Assembly: GCA_964611335.1 (NCBI GenBank)
Contig: CAZSXR010000002.1
Coordinates: forward strand, 372,001 to 436,000
Source: BOG-1112 sp964611335
GTDB lineage: Bacteria; Bdellovibrionota_B; Oligoflexia; Oligoflexales; Bog-1112
Length of the DNA: 64,000 bases
Reading direction: 5' to 3'
Under the pieces are notes generated by a model. The model had not been told where the DNA came from. It saw only the letters and a list, made by a program, of their open reading frames with translations, and searched no databases. The translations under genes and the position numbers were made by a program. Within the stretch, counting starts at the first letter, position 1; each line of letters opens with the position of its first letter. This document shows, piece by piece, positions 15,708-25,453 of this stretch.

Positions 15708-16628
15708 TTAGAGAATTTTTTTGCCAAACAAAGATTGAAGAAGTTCCACTGCAAGATTCGCAGTCATCTGATTGCGGTCTAAAATGGGGTTCAGCTCCAT
15801 AATGTCTACAGAGGACACCATTTGCGTATCCGAAAGCATTTCCATTGCCAAATGCGCTTCGCGATAGTTAAGTCCGCCCGCTACCGGTGTGCTTACACCA
15901 GGGGCATGTTGGGGGTCAACCGAATCCATATCGAAAGAGACATGGACTCCGTCAGAGGCCTTCACAACGTTCTCGATAACTTCATCCATAACTGCTTTCA
16001 TACCTCGTTCGTCAATTTCACGCATCGTATAGATGCGTATACCCATTTTGCGGCACATTTCTTTTTCTTTCTCGTCAACAGAACGGACCCCCACAACAGC
16101 AGTTCGCTCAGGGCTGACTTTCGCCCCATGGAATCCAATAGCCGTCAATTCCTGAAACCCTTGCCCCAAAATCACAGCAAGAGGCATTCCGTGTACATTT
16201 CCCGAAGGTGAAATTTCGGGAGTATTAATATCGGTATGAGCATCAATCCAAACCAAGGCTAATTTTTTTTTATGTTCTCTATACCACTGACTCACTCCGC
16301 TAATACTTCCGATTGCAGTACTATGATCACCCCCCACAGTAAGTGGGGTTCTGCCTAAAGACATAGCTCTATGGACACGCAATGCAACTTGAGAACATAC
16401 CTTTGAAATAGTTTTAAGAAATTTATCTCTATGCTCATTCTCCTCTAAAGTATGTCGCAGTGGGACTTCCACATCTCCCTCATCAATCAGAGATAAAGGG
16501 AGAGAGAGTAATTTGTCGTGTAATTTAGCGTTTCTCATCTCGGATGGGCCCATATTAGCACCCGTAATATTAGCGCCTAAATCGGAAGGAACACCAATCA
16601 CTTCTAAAACTCGTTTTGAAAATTTCAT
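15708..16628 (-). CDS. rocF: Arginase
   Basis: The 306-aa protein hydrolyses arginine to ornithine and urea with a binuclear manganese centre. Ligands are visible: His102 in VGGDHS, Asp129/His131/Asp133 in WIDAHTDIN, and Asp233/Asp235 in SFDMDSVDP. The HGMPLA stretch (146-151) and GGLNYREAH are typical of the arginase branch rather than agmatinase. No urease or ornithine genes are adjacent. Confidence 0.92.
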   Translation of the reverse strand: MKFSKRVLEVIGVPSDLGANITGANMGPSEMRNAKLHDKLLSLPLSLIDEGDVEVPLRHTLEENEHRDKFLKTISKVCSQVALRVHRAMSLGRTPLTVGGDHSTAIGSISGVSQWYREHKKKLALVWIDAHTDINTPEISPSGNVHGMPLAVILGQGFQELTAIGFHGAKVSPERTAVVGVRSVDEKEKEMCRKMGIRIYTMREIDERGMKAVMDEVIENVVKASDGVHVSFDMDSVDPQHAPGVSTPVAGGLNYREAHLAMEMLSDTQMVSSVDIMELNPILDRNQMTANLAVELLQSLFGKKIL

Positions 16629-16747
16629 GAAATGCCTCCGTTTCTTGAATACTATTCTGCATTTGAAATATTATTTTAACACGCAAACATATTTGTGAAC
16701 GAAGTTTTGAAGTGAGTAGAAAGTAAGGAAAGTTAAAAATGTGAAAG

Positions 16748-18061
16748 CTAAGATTTTTCTAATGACCATTTAAGCGCGGGAGGTGTAAACATGGTCGTAA
16801 GGAGAACCATGATGATGATCGCAGAATAAATTTCTGGAGATATCACAGGTCTTCCCTCAAACACCAACTTAGTACCCATCACTGCAAAAATAAGTCCTAC
16901 TTCCCCTCTGGGAACCATTCCTATGCCAATAGCAAGACGGTTCATTTTTTTTCCAAAAACCCCTAAAGAACAGGCCTGCTTTCCTAAAATACCCACAAAA
17001 GCAAGAGTAAGGCCTAGTATTAAAACACTCGGATTTGTAAAAGTTTCGTATTGAACTTGAAGACCCATATGTACGAAAAAAATCGGAACAAAAAATTTAG
17101 AGAGAGGGAGTATCCACTCTTCAATAGACTTCTCATCTTTTCCAAAAAATTTAGACAAGCCCGAACTGTCCATCATAAGCCCTGCTGCAAAAGAGCCTAC
17201 TATCGGCGCCAAACCTACAAAGTTAGAAAGATACGCAAGAGCAAAACACACTATGAGAGAAAATCCAAATAGAGAACCGTCTATTTTCAACCGCGCTACC
17301 GCTTTAAACAAAGTGGGAGCATAAAGAGTCCCCACTAATAAAGTTACCAAAAGAAACCCAATAGCCTTAACACTGATCCAGGCAATACCAATAAATGAAA
17401 TACCTCCTGCCCCCTCAGTACCAGCACTCATAATAAGCCCAGACACGACTGCTAGTAATATCAACCCTAGAACATCATCTATTACAGCTGCACCAAGAAT
17501 GATTTTGGCCTCTTTTGTATGAGTTTTTTTCAAATCTTTTAAAACACGAGCAGTGATCCCAACACTCGTTGCACAAAGAGTCGTTCCAATAAAGAGATGT
17601 GTATAAAAAGAAAACTCAGGAAATAAAAATTGGCTCACTCCAAAACCTAAAAAAGAAGGGACGACAACTCCAATCACAGCAACTATAAAGGCTGTCTTTC
17701 CAACTTTGAGTAGGTCCTTCAAACTTGACTCTAATCCCACTTCAAATAGAAGCAAGATCACACCTAAAGAAGCCATAATAGAATAAACTGATTCCGTTCT
17801 GAGAAATTCAAAAGAATGAATTCCAAAGATAGACAGATTACCAATCAATATCCCAGCTAGAAGCTCCCCTAACACGAGAGGCTGTTTAAATTTCTGAGCG
17901 AGAAAGCCACCTAATTTTGCAGCTAGGAAAAATACGATCAGTCCTAAAAGAACGGAAGAGATGGGATCTTCATGAACTAATCCACTGTCAGAACTCGCAA
18001 ACCCCAACTTGGAGATCCCCAAAAAACTCAAGAAACAAATGAAAAAATAACGAATTGTCAC
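16748..18061 (-). CDS. CPA2-family cation:proton antiporter
   Basis: The 437-aa membrane protein has about 12 hydrophobic segments preceded by a leader with a signal-like segment (residues 5-22). KefB/Na_H_Exchanger signatures include PLVLGELLAGILIGN, GVILLLFEVGLESSL, TLCATSVGITARVL, GAAVIDDVLGLILLAV (the paired Asp of the ion-binding site) and the PRGEVGLIFA motif. No TrkA-N (RCK) domain is attached. It exports Na+ or K+ in exchange for protons; ion choice cannot be read from sequence. Confidence 0.9.
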   Translation of the reverse strand: MTIRYFFICFLSFLGISKLGFASSDSGLVHEDPISSVLLGLIVFFLAAKLGGFLAQKFKQPLVLGELLAGILIGNLSIFGIHSFEFLRTESVYSIMASLGVILLLFEVGLESSLKDLLKVGKTAFIVAVIGVVVPSFLGFGVSQFLFPEFSFYTHLFIGTTLCATSVGITARVLKDLKKTHTKEAKIILGAAVIDDVLGLILLAVVSGLIMSAGTEGAGGISFIGIAWISVKAIGFLLVTLLVGTLYAPTLFKAVARLKIDGSLFGFSLIVCFALAYLSNFVGLAPIVGSFAAGLMMDSSGLSKFFGKDEKSIEEWILPLSKFFVPIFFVHMGLQVQYETFTNPSVLILGLTLAFVGILGKQACSLGVFGKKMNRLAIGIGMVPRGEVGLIFAVMGTKLVFEGRPVISPEIYSAIIIMVLLTTMFTPPALKWSLEKS

Positions 18062-18125
18062 AAATCTATCCTCTCTGAATGACCAGATACGAAAAATACC
18101 CCAAAGATCAATCGATACGCTTCCA

Positions 18126-18134
18126 TGTTATAAT
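18126..18134 (+). promoter_or_regulatory. Extended -10 promoter upstream of the FHA-GGDEF gene
   Basis: TG-T-TATAAT (18126-18134) is identical to the -10 region before the FliG-M-like gene at 13516 (both read CATG.. then TTATAAT), 54 nt before the ATG at 18188. The -35 box is unclear, which suits an extended -10 promoter. Confidence 0.5.
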
Positions 18135-18187
18135 GAATCTAAAGTTTTTAATAAATTTGGAATTCAACACAGCTTGGTGAGGTCCCC

Positions 18188-19120
18188 ATGCCAGGAAATG
18201 GATTCGACGATAAAACCACACAAACCGTCATAGCGGATCTATCTATGATTCGCGCGACGACGCGTCCCAAAACTCAAGGAATCCCTTCTTTTGTTCAATA
18301 CAATGGAGCTGCAACGGGGAAACGTTACTTACTTGAAAAACCAGAAATTCTTCTTGGTAGAGCAGTAAGTTCAGACATTATGCTTAATGACAATAGCGTT
18401 TCAAGAACTCACGCCCATATTTTTAATAATGAAACAGGCGTCTTCATTGAAGATAAGGGCAGCGCAAACGGCACTTACATCAATGAGCAAAAAATAACAG
18501 GAAAACAAAAACTCGCCGACCAGGATATGATCCGTTTGGGTACTGTCCTTCTGAAATTCTTTTCCGCAGACAATGTTGATGGGTTTATTCAAGACAAAAT
18601 TTATCAGCTCGCAACTATCGATGCAGGAACTCAGATTTTCAATAAACAATATTTGCAAGACACGCTTGAAAGCGAATTTCGAAAAGCAAAACGCGCAAAT
18701 GTAAATCTTACTGTTCTTGTTTTCGATCTTGATCACTTTAAAAAAGTAAATGATACATACGGACACAATGCTGGAGATCAGGTTCTACGAGATCTCGCGA
18801 AAGTGGTGAAAGGATGTATTCGTAAAGAAGATATTTTAGCGCGATTCGGTGGTGAAGAATTCGTAGTCGTTTTACCCAACACAAGCGATCAACAATCTAT
18901 AAAAGTTGCTGAAAATATACGCAACAAATGTCAGAGTTTTAGCCACTCCATCGACTATATGTCGAATGGAACAAAAATGCATGCAGAACATACACAAACA
19001 ATATCCGTCGGAATTGCGGGACTTAAACCTGAAATGAATTCTCCAAAAGAACTTCTAGAACTTGCAGATCAAAAACTGTATCAATCCAAGAAAGATGGAC
19101 GCAATCGCGTGACCATTTAA
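18188..19120 (+). CDS. FHA-GGDEF diguanylate cyclase
   Basis: The 310-aa cytoplasmic protein joins an FHA phosphothreonine-reader domain (about 52-125; LLGRAVSSDIMLND, SRTHAHI, GSANGTYIN) to a GGDEF domain (about 150-310). The active-site motif is GGEEF (221-225) and the product-inhibition I-site R212-K-E-D215 lies five residues upstream. It should make cyclic di-GMP and be fed back by it. The FHA domain implies control by Ser/Thr phosphorylation, and a PEGA-type kinase is encoded at 23639-25453 in this window. A lipoprotein gene follows after 12 nt. Confidence 0.93.
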   Translation: MPGNGFDDKTTQTVIADLSMIRATTRPKTQGIPSFVQYNGAATGKRYLLEKPEILLGRAVSSDIMLNDNSVSRTHAHIFNNETGVFIEDKGSANGTYINEQKITGKQKLADQDMIRLGTVLLKFFSADNVDGFIQDKIYQLATIDAGTQIFNKQYLQDTLESEFRKAKRANVNLTVLVFDLDHFKKVNDTYGHNAGDQVLRDLAKVVKGCIRKEDILARFGGEEFVVVLPNTSDQQSIKVAENIRNKCQSFSHSIDYMSNGTKMHAEHTQTISVGIAGLKPEMNSPKELLELADQKLYQSKKDGRNRVTI

Positions 19121-19132
19121 AAAGGATTCCCG

Positions 19133-19705
19133 ATGAAATATTTAGTCTGTTGCCTTCTCTTATTCTCAATCTCAGGATGCCAAACTCCCCGAACGAATCA
19201 TAATGTCAACACTGTAGCATTTACAACCAATCCTGAACCACCTCCTTATGCGAGATCTCTTCGAAAGTACTCTCGAACAACAACTGTGTTTTCAAATTAC
19301 GAAACTTTATACATGTTAAATGTCACGGCATTTTCTACTGAATTTTATGAAGCATTTGAAAAAACACAAAACGAACGTTTTCTTGCTATGAACATGCTTA
19401 AAGGTTTAAAAAAAAATGCATGTTTTTTTGTTTCCATCTATTCACCTAACGAAGAATATAATAACCTAACAAACTCCCATCTCTGGGAGTTTGTTCTCAA
19501 TGTCGGCGCAAACAAATATTCCTCGATATCCATAAAAAAAGTTGCAAATAAAGACGCTTGGTATCCCTTCTTCCCCTATATCAATCGATGGTCTTCGGAC
19601 TACATTATTAGTTTTGAAGTTCCCAATTCGGATGAAATAAAGCCTCCTATGACCCTCTCTTTAGGCACCTCACAGGTAAAAACTGTCATGGAATGGCAGG
19701 AATAA
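19133..19705 (+). CDS. Lipoprotein of unknown function
   Basis: The 190-aa product starts MKYLVCCLLLFSISGCQT, a good lipobox (ISGC, Cys16), followed by a flexible Pro/Thr/Asn-rich stretch and a domain with aromatic residues. Residue +2 is Gln, which favours outer-membrane sorting. It lies 12 nt after the FHA-GGDEF gene and is probably co-transcribed. No known domain recognised. Confidence 0.75.
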   Translation: MKYLVCCLLLFSISGCQTPRTNHNVNTVAFTTNPEPPPYARSLRKYSRTTTVFSNYETLYMLNVTAFSTEFYEAFEKTQNERFLAMNMLKGLKKNACFFVSIYSPNEEYNNLTNSHLWEFVLNVGANKYSSISIKKVANKDAWYPFFPYINRWSSDYIISFEVPNSDEIKPPMTLSLGTSQVKTVMEWQE

Positions 19706-19757
19706 GTATACGTCTATAGCCCGCCTCCAAAGGTCTCTGGATTCTTCGCCAAAGCTA

Positions 19758-19766
19758 TGTTATACC
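19758..19766 (+). promoter_or_regulatory. Putative extended -10 promoter of rlmN
   Basis: TG-T-TATACC (19758-19766) resembles the extended -10 boxes at 13516 and 18126 and lies 25 nt before the rlmN ATG. Confidence 0.35.
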
Positions 19767-19791
19767 CCGCCTAGCTTTCACGAGGAAACCT

Positions 19792-20898
19792 ATGACACTT
19801 TCAACACCAATAGCACCTACAAACGCTCAAACATCTTTTTTCGATTTAAATCCAAATGATATTCGAGAATTGTTCTCTAGTTGGGGTTTAAAACCTTATA
19901 GAGCCAAGCAAATATCTCAATGGTATTTTGGAAAACGCATATTCTTTCTCGATCAAATGAGCGATCTTCCAGCAGCATTACGAACACAACTCCAAGAACA
20001 GTTCACTTGGAACTTACCTGAGATTGAAAGTTCTTTGGACTCACCCGATGGTGCCACCAAACTTCTTCTTAAAAGCGACAAAAATCAAAGAATTGAAACA
20101 GTTATCCTACGATACGAAAACCGCACAGCTCTTTGTGTTTCCAGTCAGGTAGGATGCAAACTTGCTTGCGCGTTCTGTCAAACAGGAAAGCTGGGATTTT
20201 TTCGAAATCTTACAACAGCAGAAATCATAGGCCAGTTTGCCCTTGCAGAAAGCATTGTTCAAAAAGAAGGTAGAACAATTAATAACGTCGTCTTTATGGG
20301 AATGGGTGAGCCACTCGACAACTTCGATGCTGTTGTCAAAGCGGTCAAAACTCTCATTGACCCTGAAGGCTTCGGTCTTTCTCATAGAAAGGTGACGGTT
20401 TCTACTTCAGGACTTGCCGATAAAATTCGTCTTCTTAGCGAGCAAACAAGAGTTGCTCTTGCGATCTCATTACACGCATGTAGAGATGAACTTCGTAATT
20501 CATTGATGCCTATCAATCGACGTTTTCCTCTTGCAGAATTGAAAGATGCAATAAAGCACTATCAAAAAACTACAGATACTAAAATTACTTTTGAATACAT
20601 TCTGATAAAAAATAAAAACATGGGAAAACAAGAGGCAAAAGAGCTTGTACACTTCCTTCAAGGTATTCCTTGTAAAGTAAACCTCATTCCTTTCAATGCT
20701 CACCCAGGTATGCCATTTGAGAGGCCTAGCGCAGAAGATATCGAGATCTTCCAACGCTATATGCTCGATCGTGGTTTTGTAACTACAGTTCGTTACAGTA
20801 AAGGTGGCGAGGTATCTGCAGCTTGTGGCCAATTGGCAGCTAAGAAAAGTGAAAATTTAGACAAAATCCCTCAAAGAAAATGGGTGATAGGAGCCTAG
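19792..20898 (+). CDS. rlmN: Dual-specificity RNA methyltransferase RlmN
   Basis: The 368-aa radical-SAM enzyme methylates C2 of A2503 in 23S rRNA and A37 of some tRNAs. The cluster motif is C122-x3-C126-x2-C129 (GCKLACAFCQTG), followed by VFMGMGEPLDN, VTVSTSGL and AISLHA. The C-terminal catalytic Cys lies in EVSAACGQL (about 345). GAGG lies 7-8 nt before the ATG. Normal length. Confidence 0.96.
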   Translation: MTLSTPIAPTNAQTSFFDLNPNDIRELFSSWGLKPYRAKQISQWYFGKRIFFLDQMSDLPAALRTQLQEQFTWNLPEIESSLDSPDGATKLLLKSDKNQRIETVILRYENRTALCVSSQVGCKLACAFCQTGKLGFFRNLTTAEIIGQFALAESIVQKEGRTINNVVFMGMGEPLDNFDAVVKAVKTLIDPEGFGLSHRKVTVSTSGLADKIRLLSEQTRVALAISLHACRDELRNSLMPINRRFPLAELKDAIKHYQKTTDTKITFEYILIKNKNMGKQEAKELVHFLQGIPCKVNLIPFNAHPGMPFERPSAEDIEIFQRYMLDRGFVTTVRYSKGGEVSAACGQLAAKKSENLDKIPQRKWVIGA

Positions 20899-20900
20899 TC

Positions 20901-21788
20901 CTACAAATTTTCATTGAGCAGATTTAAATCTATATCATCTCCCCAAACTTCTGCAGAACCATTTCCATCATCCCTTGCACTTCCTGAAGGAATGGAAATT
21001 TCATTTAAATTTAGCAATTGTTGTTTTCCATAACTTGTTTCTACAAGTACTGTCTGGTTCAGAAGATCTGATTTCATTACTACCGCATCTTCTCCACCAT
21101 CTAGAATTTGAACACGCGTACCTCTCGAAGGTAGGTTGAGACGAAGATCTGTATACACTTCGTTTTCATAAGTTAGACAACACAGTAAACGTCCACACCC
21201 ACCTGAAATTTTACTTGGATTCAAAGCAAGATTTTGATTTTTTGCCATACGAATAGAAACAGGGACAAATTCTCTTAGAAAACTTGAACAGCAGTATTCC
21301 CTCCCACAAATCCCGACACCACCTAAAAGTTTGGTTTCATCTCTCGCTCCTACCTGTTTAAGTTCCACTCTCGCTTTGAGACCTCCCGCAAGTTCCTTCA
21401 CAAGATCTCGGAAATCAACACGTCCTGGAGCATTAAAATAAACAATGACTTTATTTCCTCCAAACTGCACTTCGGCTTTCAAAACACGCATTTTCAATTT
21501 AAATTTTTGAACTTTTTCCTCAGTGAATTTCACAACATCTTCAGGGGAAGGAGCAGAGGGAGGATTGAGCTCTTTGGAAGTTGCTTTTCGAAGTATGGGT
21601 TTTAATCTTCTAGCTCCTTCAACAGATCCTAATATGTACTCCAATTTTACAACCGTTGCTAAACTCAAACCTCTCTCAGTTTCAACAACAACTTTGTCAC
21701 CTTTAACCAAATCAAAATTCTGATAAGAGAAATCAAAAATCTTTCCTGCACGTCCAAATTGAACGCTTGCTATATTAAACCCGTCCAT
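20901..21788 (-). CDS. PSP1-domain protein (RicT/YaaT-like)
   Basis: ATG at 21788 shares its A with the holB stop (TGATG), giving 295 aa. The PSP1 C-terminal domain is recognised from VQFGRAGKIFDF, GDKVVVETERG, VYFNAPGRVDFRDLV, the Cys-rich GVGICGREYCC and GGCGRLLCCLTYE. In Bacillus, RicT works with RicA and RicF, carries FeS clusters and affects RNase Y-dependent RNA processing; the role in Gram-negatives is unclear. Coupled to holB, a common arrangement. Confidence 0.9.
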   Translation of the reverse strand: MDGFNIASVQFGRAGKIFDFSYQNFDLVKGDKVVVETERGLSLATVVKLEYILGSVEGARRLKPILRKATSKELNPPSAPSPEDVVKFTEEKVQKFKLKMRVLKAEVQFGGNKVIVYFNAPGRVDFRDLVKELAGGLKARVELKQVGARDETKLLGGVGICGREYCCSSFLREFVPVSIRMAKNQNLALNPSKISGGCGRLLCCLTYENEVYTDLRLNLPSRGTRVQILDGGEDAVVMKSDLLNQTVLVETSYGKQQLLNLNEISIPSGSARDDGNGSAEVWGDDIDLNLLNENL

Positions 21789-22789
21789 CAAGTTCTCGCT
21801 GGTATTTTAAGATTATAAAAACCAAGGTTCTCAATCACCATTTGTGAATTGAGAGGTATTTTTTGGTCATTCACTAATTTTTTTAATTCTTTTAAAAATT
21901 TTCGACGATGAAACAGATCCCCCATATGAGAAAAATCTCGAGTACTCAACACATGTTTGTACATAAGATTCAACGCATACTCGAATTCAGGAAGAAAATA
22001 TGAAAGTTTTGCTTCATTCTCATGACGAAAAGATTCTGCAACAGAAAGGACTTCACCCACTTTCCGACAGCGCATCAATTCTTCTGCACTTTTCTGGTAA
22101 AGTTTCTGTCCTAAAAAATTCAAAACTTCTCCAGGAGAATTTCCAAAACGCGCAATACTCTCGCTCAGTTCCTCCCGACTGAGAATTTCACTTAAATTTG
22201 CACACTCTCTGACAAGAATGGTTTCCACATCATTCGCAGCAGGAGGCCGCAAATGCCACTGAACACAACGTGACAGGAGAGTGGGAAGCAGATATTTTTT
22301 ACGTGAACTTGAAATCAAAATTCTTGAACTTGGTGAAGGTTCTTCCAAAGTTTTAAGAAGTTTATTCACAGCTGCAGTTGTGAGATATTCTGCATCAATC
22401 AACAATAATATACGTCTAGCAAAGAGGCTATCAGACTGTGTCGAGTAATTAAGAAAGTCTCCAAGATCAGAAACCGATGAAGCCTTGAGTACCTCTCCAT
22501 CACCTTTGACAACAAGAAGATCAGGATGTTTATTGGCTGCTACCAACTGGCATGGGTTGCACTGACCGCAGGCCGTAGAGTTTTCGCAGAAATGCAGGGC
22601 AGCAAGAAAGAATAGCAAAGAACGCTTCCCAATCCCTGCTCTACCTTCAAAAAGAAGAACAGTGGGCAACAGCTCATCTCGAACAAGTTCACGAAGACGA
22701 GCCTGATCCTTTTCAAACCCAATTAAATCTTTCCAACTCGTTATTTCAAGGCTTTCCACCTCGTTCTGTTTTGTTTTCTCCTTGCGCAA
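21788..22789 (-). CDS. holB: DNA polymerase III delta-prime subunit
   Basis: About 333 aa of the clamp-loader AAA+ family: Walker A-like GRAGIGKRS, zinc-finger Cys (CENSTACGQCNPC), Walker-B/sensor region ILLLIDAEYLT, TLEEPSPSSRILI and SSRKKYLLPTLLSRCVQ. The start is uncertain: TTG at 22789 or GTG at 22759, since no ATG is available. Its 5' end overlaps the endonuclease I gene by up to 44 nt, and its 3' end is coupled to the PSP1 gene. Confidence 0.9.
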   Translation of the reverse strand: MRKEKTKQNEVESLEITSWKDLIGFEKDQARLRELVRDELLPTVLLFEGRAGIGKRSLLFFLAALHFCENSTACGQCNPCQLVAANKHPDLLVVKGDGEVLKASSVSDLGDFLNYSTQSDSLFARRILLLIDAEYLTTAAVNKLLKTLEEPSPSSRILISSSRKKYLLPTLLSRCVQWHLRPPAANDVETILVRECANLSEILSREELSESIARFGNSPGEVLNFLGQKLYQKSAEELMRCRKVGEVLSVAESFRHENEAKLSYFLPEFEYALNLMYKHVLSTRDFSHMGDLFHRRKFLKELKKLVNDQKIPLNSQMVIENLGFYNLKIPART

Positions 22790-23576
22790 GTTTGGAAGCT
22801 CCTTCTACAAAAATATTGGTATTGCCTTGGATCTGTGCAATACGACGCGCTCTTTCAATCTCATATTTATCGGGCGCATACTGTTTATCCCACGCTTCGA
22901 AGAGCTTTTCATTCTTACGTGAAATAATCCCATGTCCGCGATAACTGTCATTCATATACTTGTATGTTCGTGCGATAAATCCTCGAACCTCTTCTCGTGG
23001 TTCAATCACACCATTAGCAATCTTGGTCTTACACCGACCAAAGGTATTGGGCAAGCCTGGTAGAAGGCCCATCGGATAATCCTTACGCATCCCATTCACT
23101 TCTCCAACCGCAGGAACAAGATTGTAAAGGTCCGCTTCCATTCTATTAAACTGTGGCGAAACTAATTTTGCACAACTGCGACCCTTGTAAGGTTTTCCCT
23201 GCCTATCTTTGCATCGCGGATCTCCATCCCGCCAGGAAGAGAACGAACGACCAAAATCAGATGCAGGTACTATATGTTCCCATTCAATGCGCCTTGCTCT
23301 CTTTTCATCTTTGTATGTCTTAAATCCACAACTCGCAAAATCAATTCCCTTCTCATCAAAATAACATCCACAATAAAAAGTATAAGGCCTTTCTTTGTAA
23401 AGCTTACGCAATATGCGTTTTGCTTGATCGAAATTTTCAATGCGATGATTTCCCGATTCAGAAACCATTACGGGTTTCGGTTTTTCTAATGCAGGCTTAT
23501 CCAGCAAAATCGAAGTCAGCATCCACACTAAACAGGAACAAGAAATCAATAACCAAAACATATTTTTTTTCATCAT
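22746..23576 (-). CDS. endA: Secreted/periplasmic endonuclease I family nuclease
   Basis: The 276-aa protein has an N-terminal membrane/signal segment (MFWLLISCSCLVWMLTSILL). The His-Me-finger nuclease core includes YTFYCGCYFDEKG, RRIEWEHIVPASDFG with the catalytic His, NRMEADLYNLVPA and NGMRKDYPMG, the layout of E. coli EndA and Vibrio Dns, with paired Cys. It cuts double-stranded DNA outside the cytoplasm. AGGTGG lies before the tandem ATG codons. Confidence 0.92.
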   Translation of the reverse strand: MMKKNMFWLLISCSCLVWMLTSILLDKPALEKPKPVMVSESGNHRIENFDQAKRILRKLYKERPYTFYCGCYFDEKGIDFASCGFKTYKDEKRARRIEWEHIVPASDFGRSFSSWRDGDPRCKDRQGKPYKGRSCAKLVSPQFNRMEADLYNLVPAVGEVNGMRKDYPMGLLPGLPNTFGRCKTKIANGVIEPREEVRGFIARTYKYMNDSYRGHGIISRKNEKLFEAWDKQYAPDKYEIERARRIAQIQGNTNIFVEGASKLAQGENKTERGGKP

Positions 23577-23638
23577 CCACCTACAAAAAAAGGAATGAGA
23601 ATAAGAATACAGAAAAAAAAATTTAATGCGAAGGATTT

Positions 23639-25453
23639 CTATTTAAGGGGATAAGAACAGCGTCTGCTGAAAGGGTCTACCGCAACTAAAAAAGGAGCTT
23701 GCCAATCTTGCGAGCGAGGAACGAATTGACAACTGAAAGTCCCATTATCGGAATTTATAACCAAAATGTGTTCTCTTCCGAAAGTTACATAATTAAGATC
23801 TTTTGGTTTTTCAAAACTCAAATTATCATCTACAAGACCATCATCTAAATTGAAATGAATAGGAGGAACTGCTTGTTTCAAAATAATACGCAAGGGAGCC
23901 ATTTTCGCAGATGTTCTCAAAACTATATTAGAATTTTTATTTCTGTCTTCAGATATAAAATTTTCGGTTACGACTTCTGTTTGAAAGCCAGGTCTAGATA
24001 CAGCAACTCTATGATACCCAGAACTTAAATTGCTAAAAGTCACTGGAGTTTTTACATACGCTCCATTATTCCAAGCTTGTCCATCAAGAAGTATTTTCGT
24101 AACACTAGGATCTGTATTAACAACCCAAGTTCCTAACACACCCTCTTTCGATTTCGTCTGATTGAAATACAAAATATAAGCCCCAATTCCCAACCCAATT
24201 AAAAGAATAAACAATATTAAGTTGCGTGTGGAATTATCCTGCTGCGGAATGGGTCTGCGACCTGTCGTTTGATTTATTCTTGTTCCACTCGTGTAGGAAG
24301 ACGCTCTTCTCAGATCAGTTTGACCTAAGTTCGCAATTTTTGTGGGATTACGCATCCTCGTATTTTGTCCTCTGTCAAACCCAGGAAGAGGAGATCTTAA
24401 GGAAGTCGAACTTGGCCTTTGAATTCCTGCTGTTGTATTTGTGCCCCGCAAATCAATTTCAACAGCGGGTTTTGAACTTCCTGCATCTTCTTTTTTAGAA
24501 AGAAGTTCCTTTATATCATTTGCTTGAGACTGACGTTTTTCAGGAAGTAACTTTCCTAGAAAGTCTCCGACATCATCTGCGGAATATCCAGCGTATTTTT
24601 TACTGAGATAAAGACGCAAATCTTTTTCAAAAGCCGCAGCAGTTTCATAGCGTTCATCAACATTTTTTTTAAGCGCTTTTAAAACAATTCGTTCAAGTTC
24701 TTCGTCAATCTCACTGTTATATGACCTCATCTCAGGTGGAACCGCGCACTCTCTTACAAGCTGTATGATCATAACTTCGTTTTCTGCATTAAAGAGTCTC
24801 TGCCCTGTGAGCATTTCCCATAAAATAATAGCTAATGCAAAAACGTCTGTACGAGCATCTACCTGTTCTGCACGAATCTGCTCGGGACTCATGTAAGAAA
24901 ATTTTCCCTTTACAATCCCTGTTTTTGTTTCCGTAATTTTACTATCAGCTTCTGCAATACCAAAGTCAGTAACCTTAACTTCACCGTCAAAACTCACAAG
25001 AATATTCTGTGGTGAAATATCACGGTGAACAATTCCAAGAGGTCGATTTGTCACTTCATCTTTTTTGATATGCGCATAATGCAATCCGCGAGCAGACTCT
25101 GCAATAATATGAACAGCAAGAGGAACAGGTACTCGCATAGACTGCGACGAACAACTTGCCATCACAGACTTCAGATCCGCACCATTAATAAATTCCATTA
25201 CAATAGCATATGCACCTTCTACCTCTTCGAAACCTTCGACACGAACAACGTTGGGGTGTTGCAAACGCTTACCGATATGCGCTTCATCTCTAAACATCTC
25301 GATAAATTCTTTTTCCACAGAAAAATGAGGCAGTATACGTTTGAAGCAACATACGCGTTCAAAGCCATCTTCGCCGATAAGCTTTCCGAGATAAATCTCG
25401 GCCATCCCACCGCGAGCTACTTTTTTAAAGAGTACATATCTTTTATCGATCAT
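23639..25453 (-). CDS. Transmembrane Ser/Thr protein kinase with PEGA domain
   Basis: The 604-aa protein has a Hanks-type kinase domain (residues 6-285): glycine loop VARGGMAEIYLG, ATP Lys38, catalytic HRDISPQN (143-150), DFG (163-165) and SPEQ in the activation segment. A low-complexity linker follows, then a transmembrane helix (411-430) and an outside region with a PEGA motif (about 440-500; TKILLDGQAWNNGAYVKTP). This architecture is common in myxobacteria and Bdellovibrio relatives. It is a candidate kinase for FHA proteins such as the one at 18188. The activation-loop Thr cluster TETKTG suggests autophosphorylation. Confidence 0.93.
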   Translation of the reverse strand: MIDKRYVLFKKVARGGMAEIYLGKLIGEDGFERVCCFKRILPHFSVEKEFIEMFRDEAHIGKRLQHPNVVRVEGFEEVEGAYAIVMEFINGADLKSVMASCSSQSMRVPVPLAVHIIAESARGLHYAHIKKDEVTNRPLGIVHRDISPQNILVSFDGEVKVTDFGIAEADSKITETKTGIVKGKFSYMSPEQIRAEQVDARTDVFALAIILWEMLTGQRLFNAENEVMIIQLVRECAVPPEMRSYNSEIDEELERIVLKALKKNVDERYETAAAFEKDLRLYLSKKYAGYSADDVGDFLGKLLPEKRQSQANDIKELLSKKEDAGSSKPAVEIDLRGTNTTAGIQRPSSTSLRSPLPGFDRGQNTRMRNPTKIANLGQTDLRRASSYTSGTRINQTTGRRPIPQQDNSTRNLILFILLIGLGIGAYILYFNQTKSKEGVLGTWVVNTDPSVTKILLDGQAWNNGAYVKTPVTFSNLSSGYHRVAVSRPGFQTEVVTENFISEDRNKNSNIVLRTSAKMAPLRIILKQAVPPIHFNLDDGLVDDNLSFEKPKDLNYVTFGREHILVINSDNGTFSCQFVPRSQDWQAPFLVAVDPFSRRCSYPLK

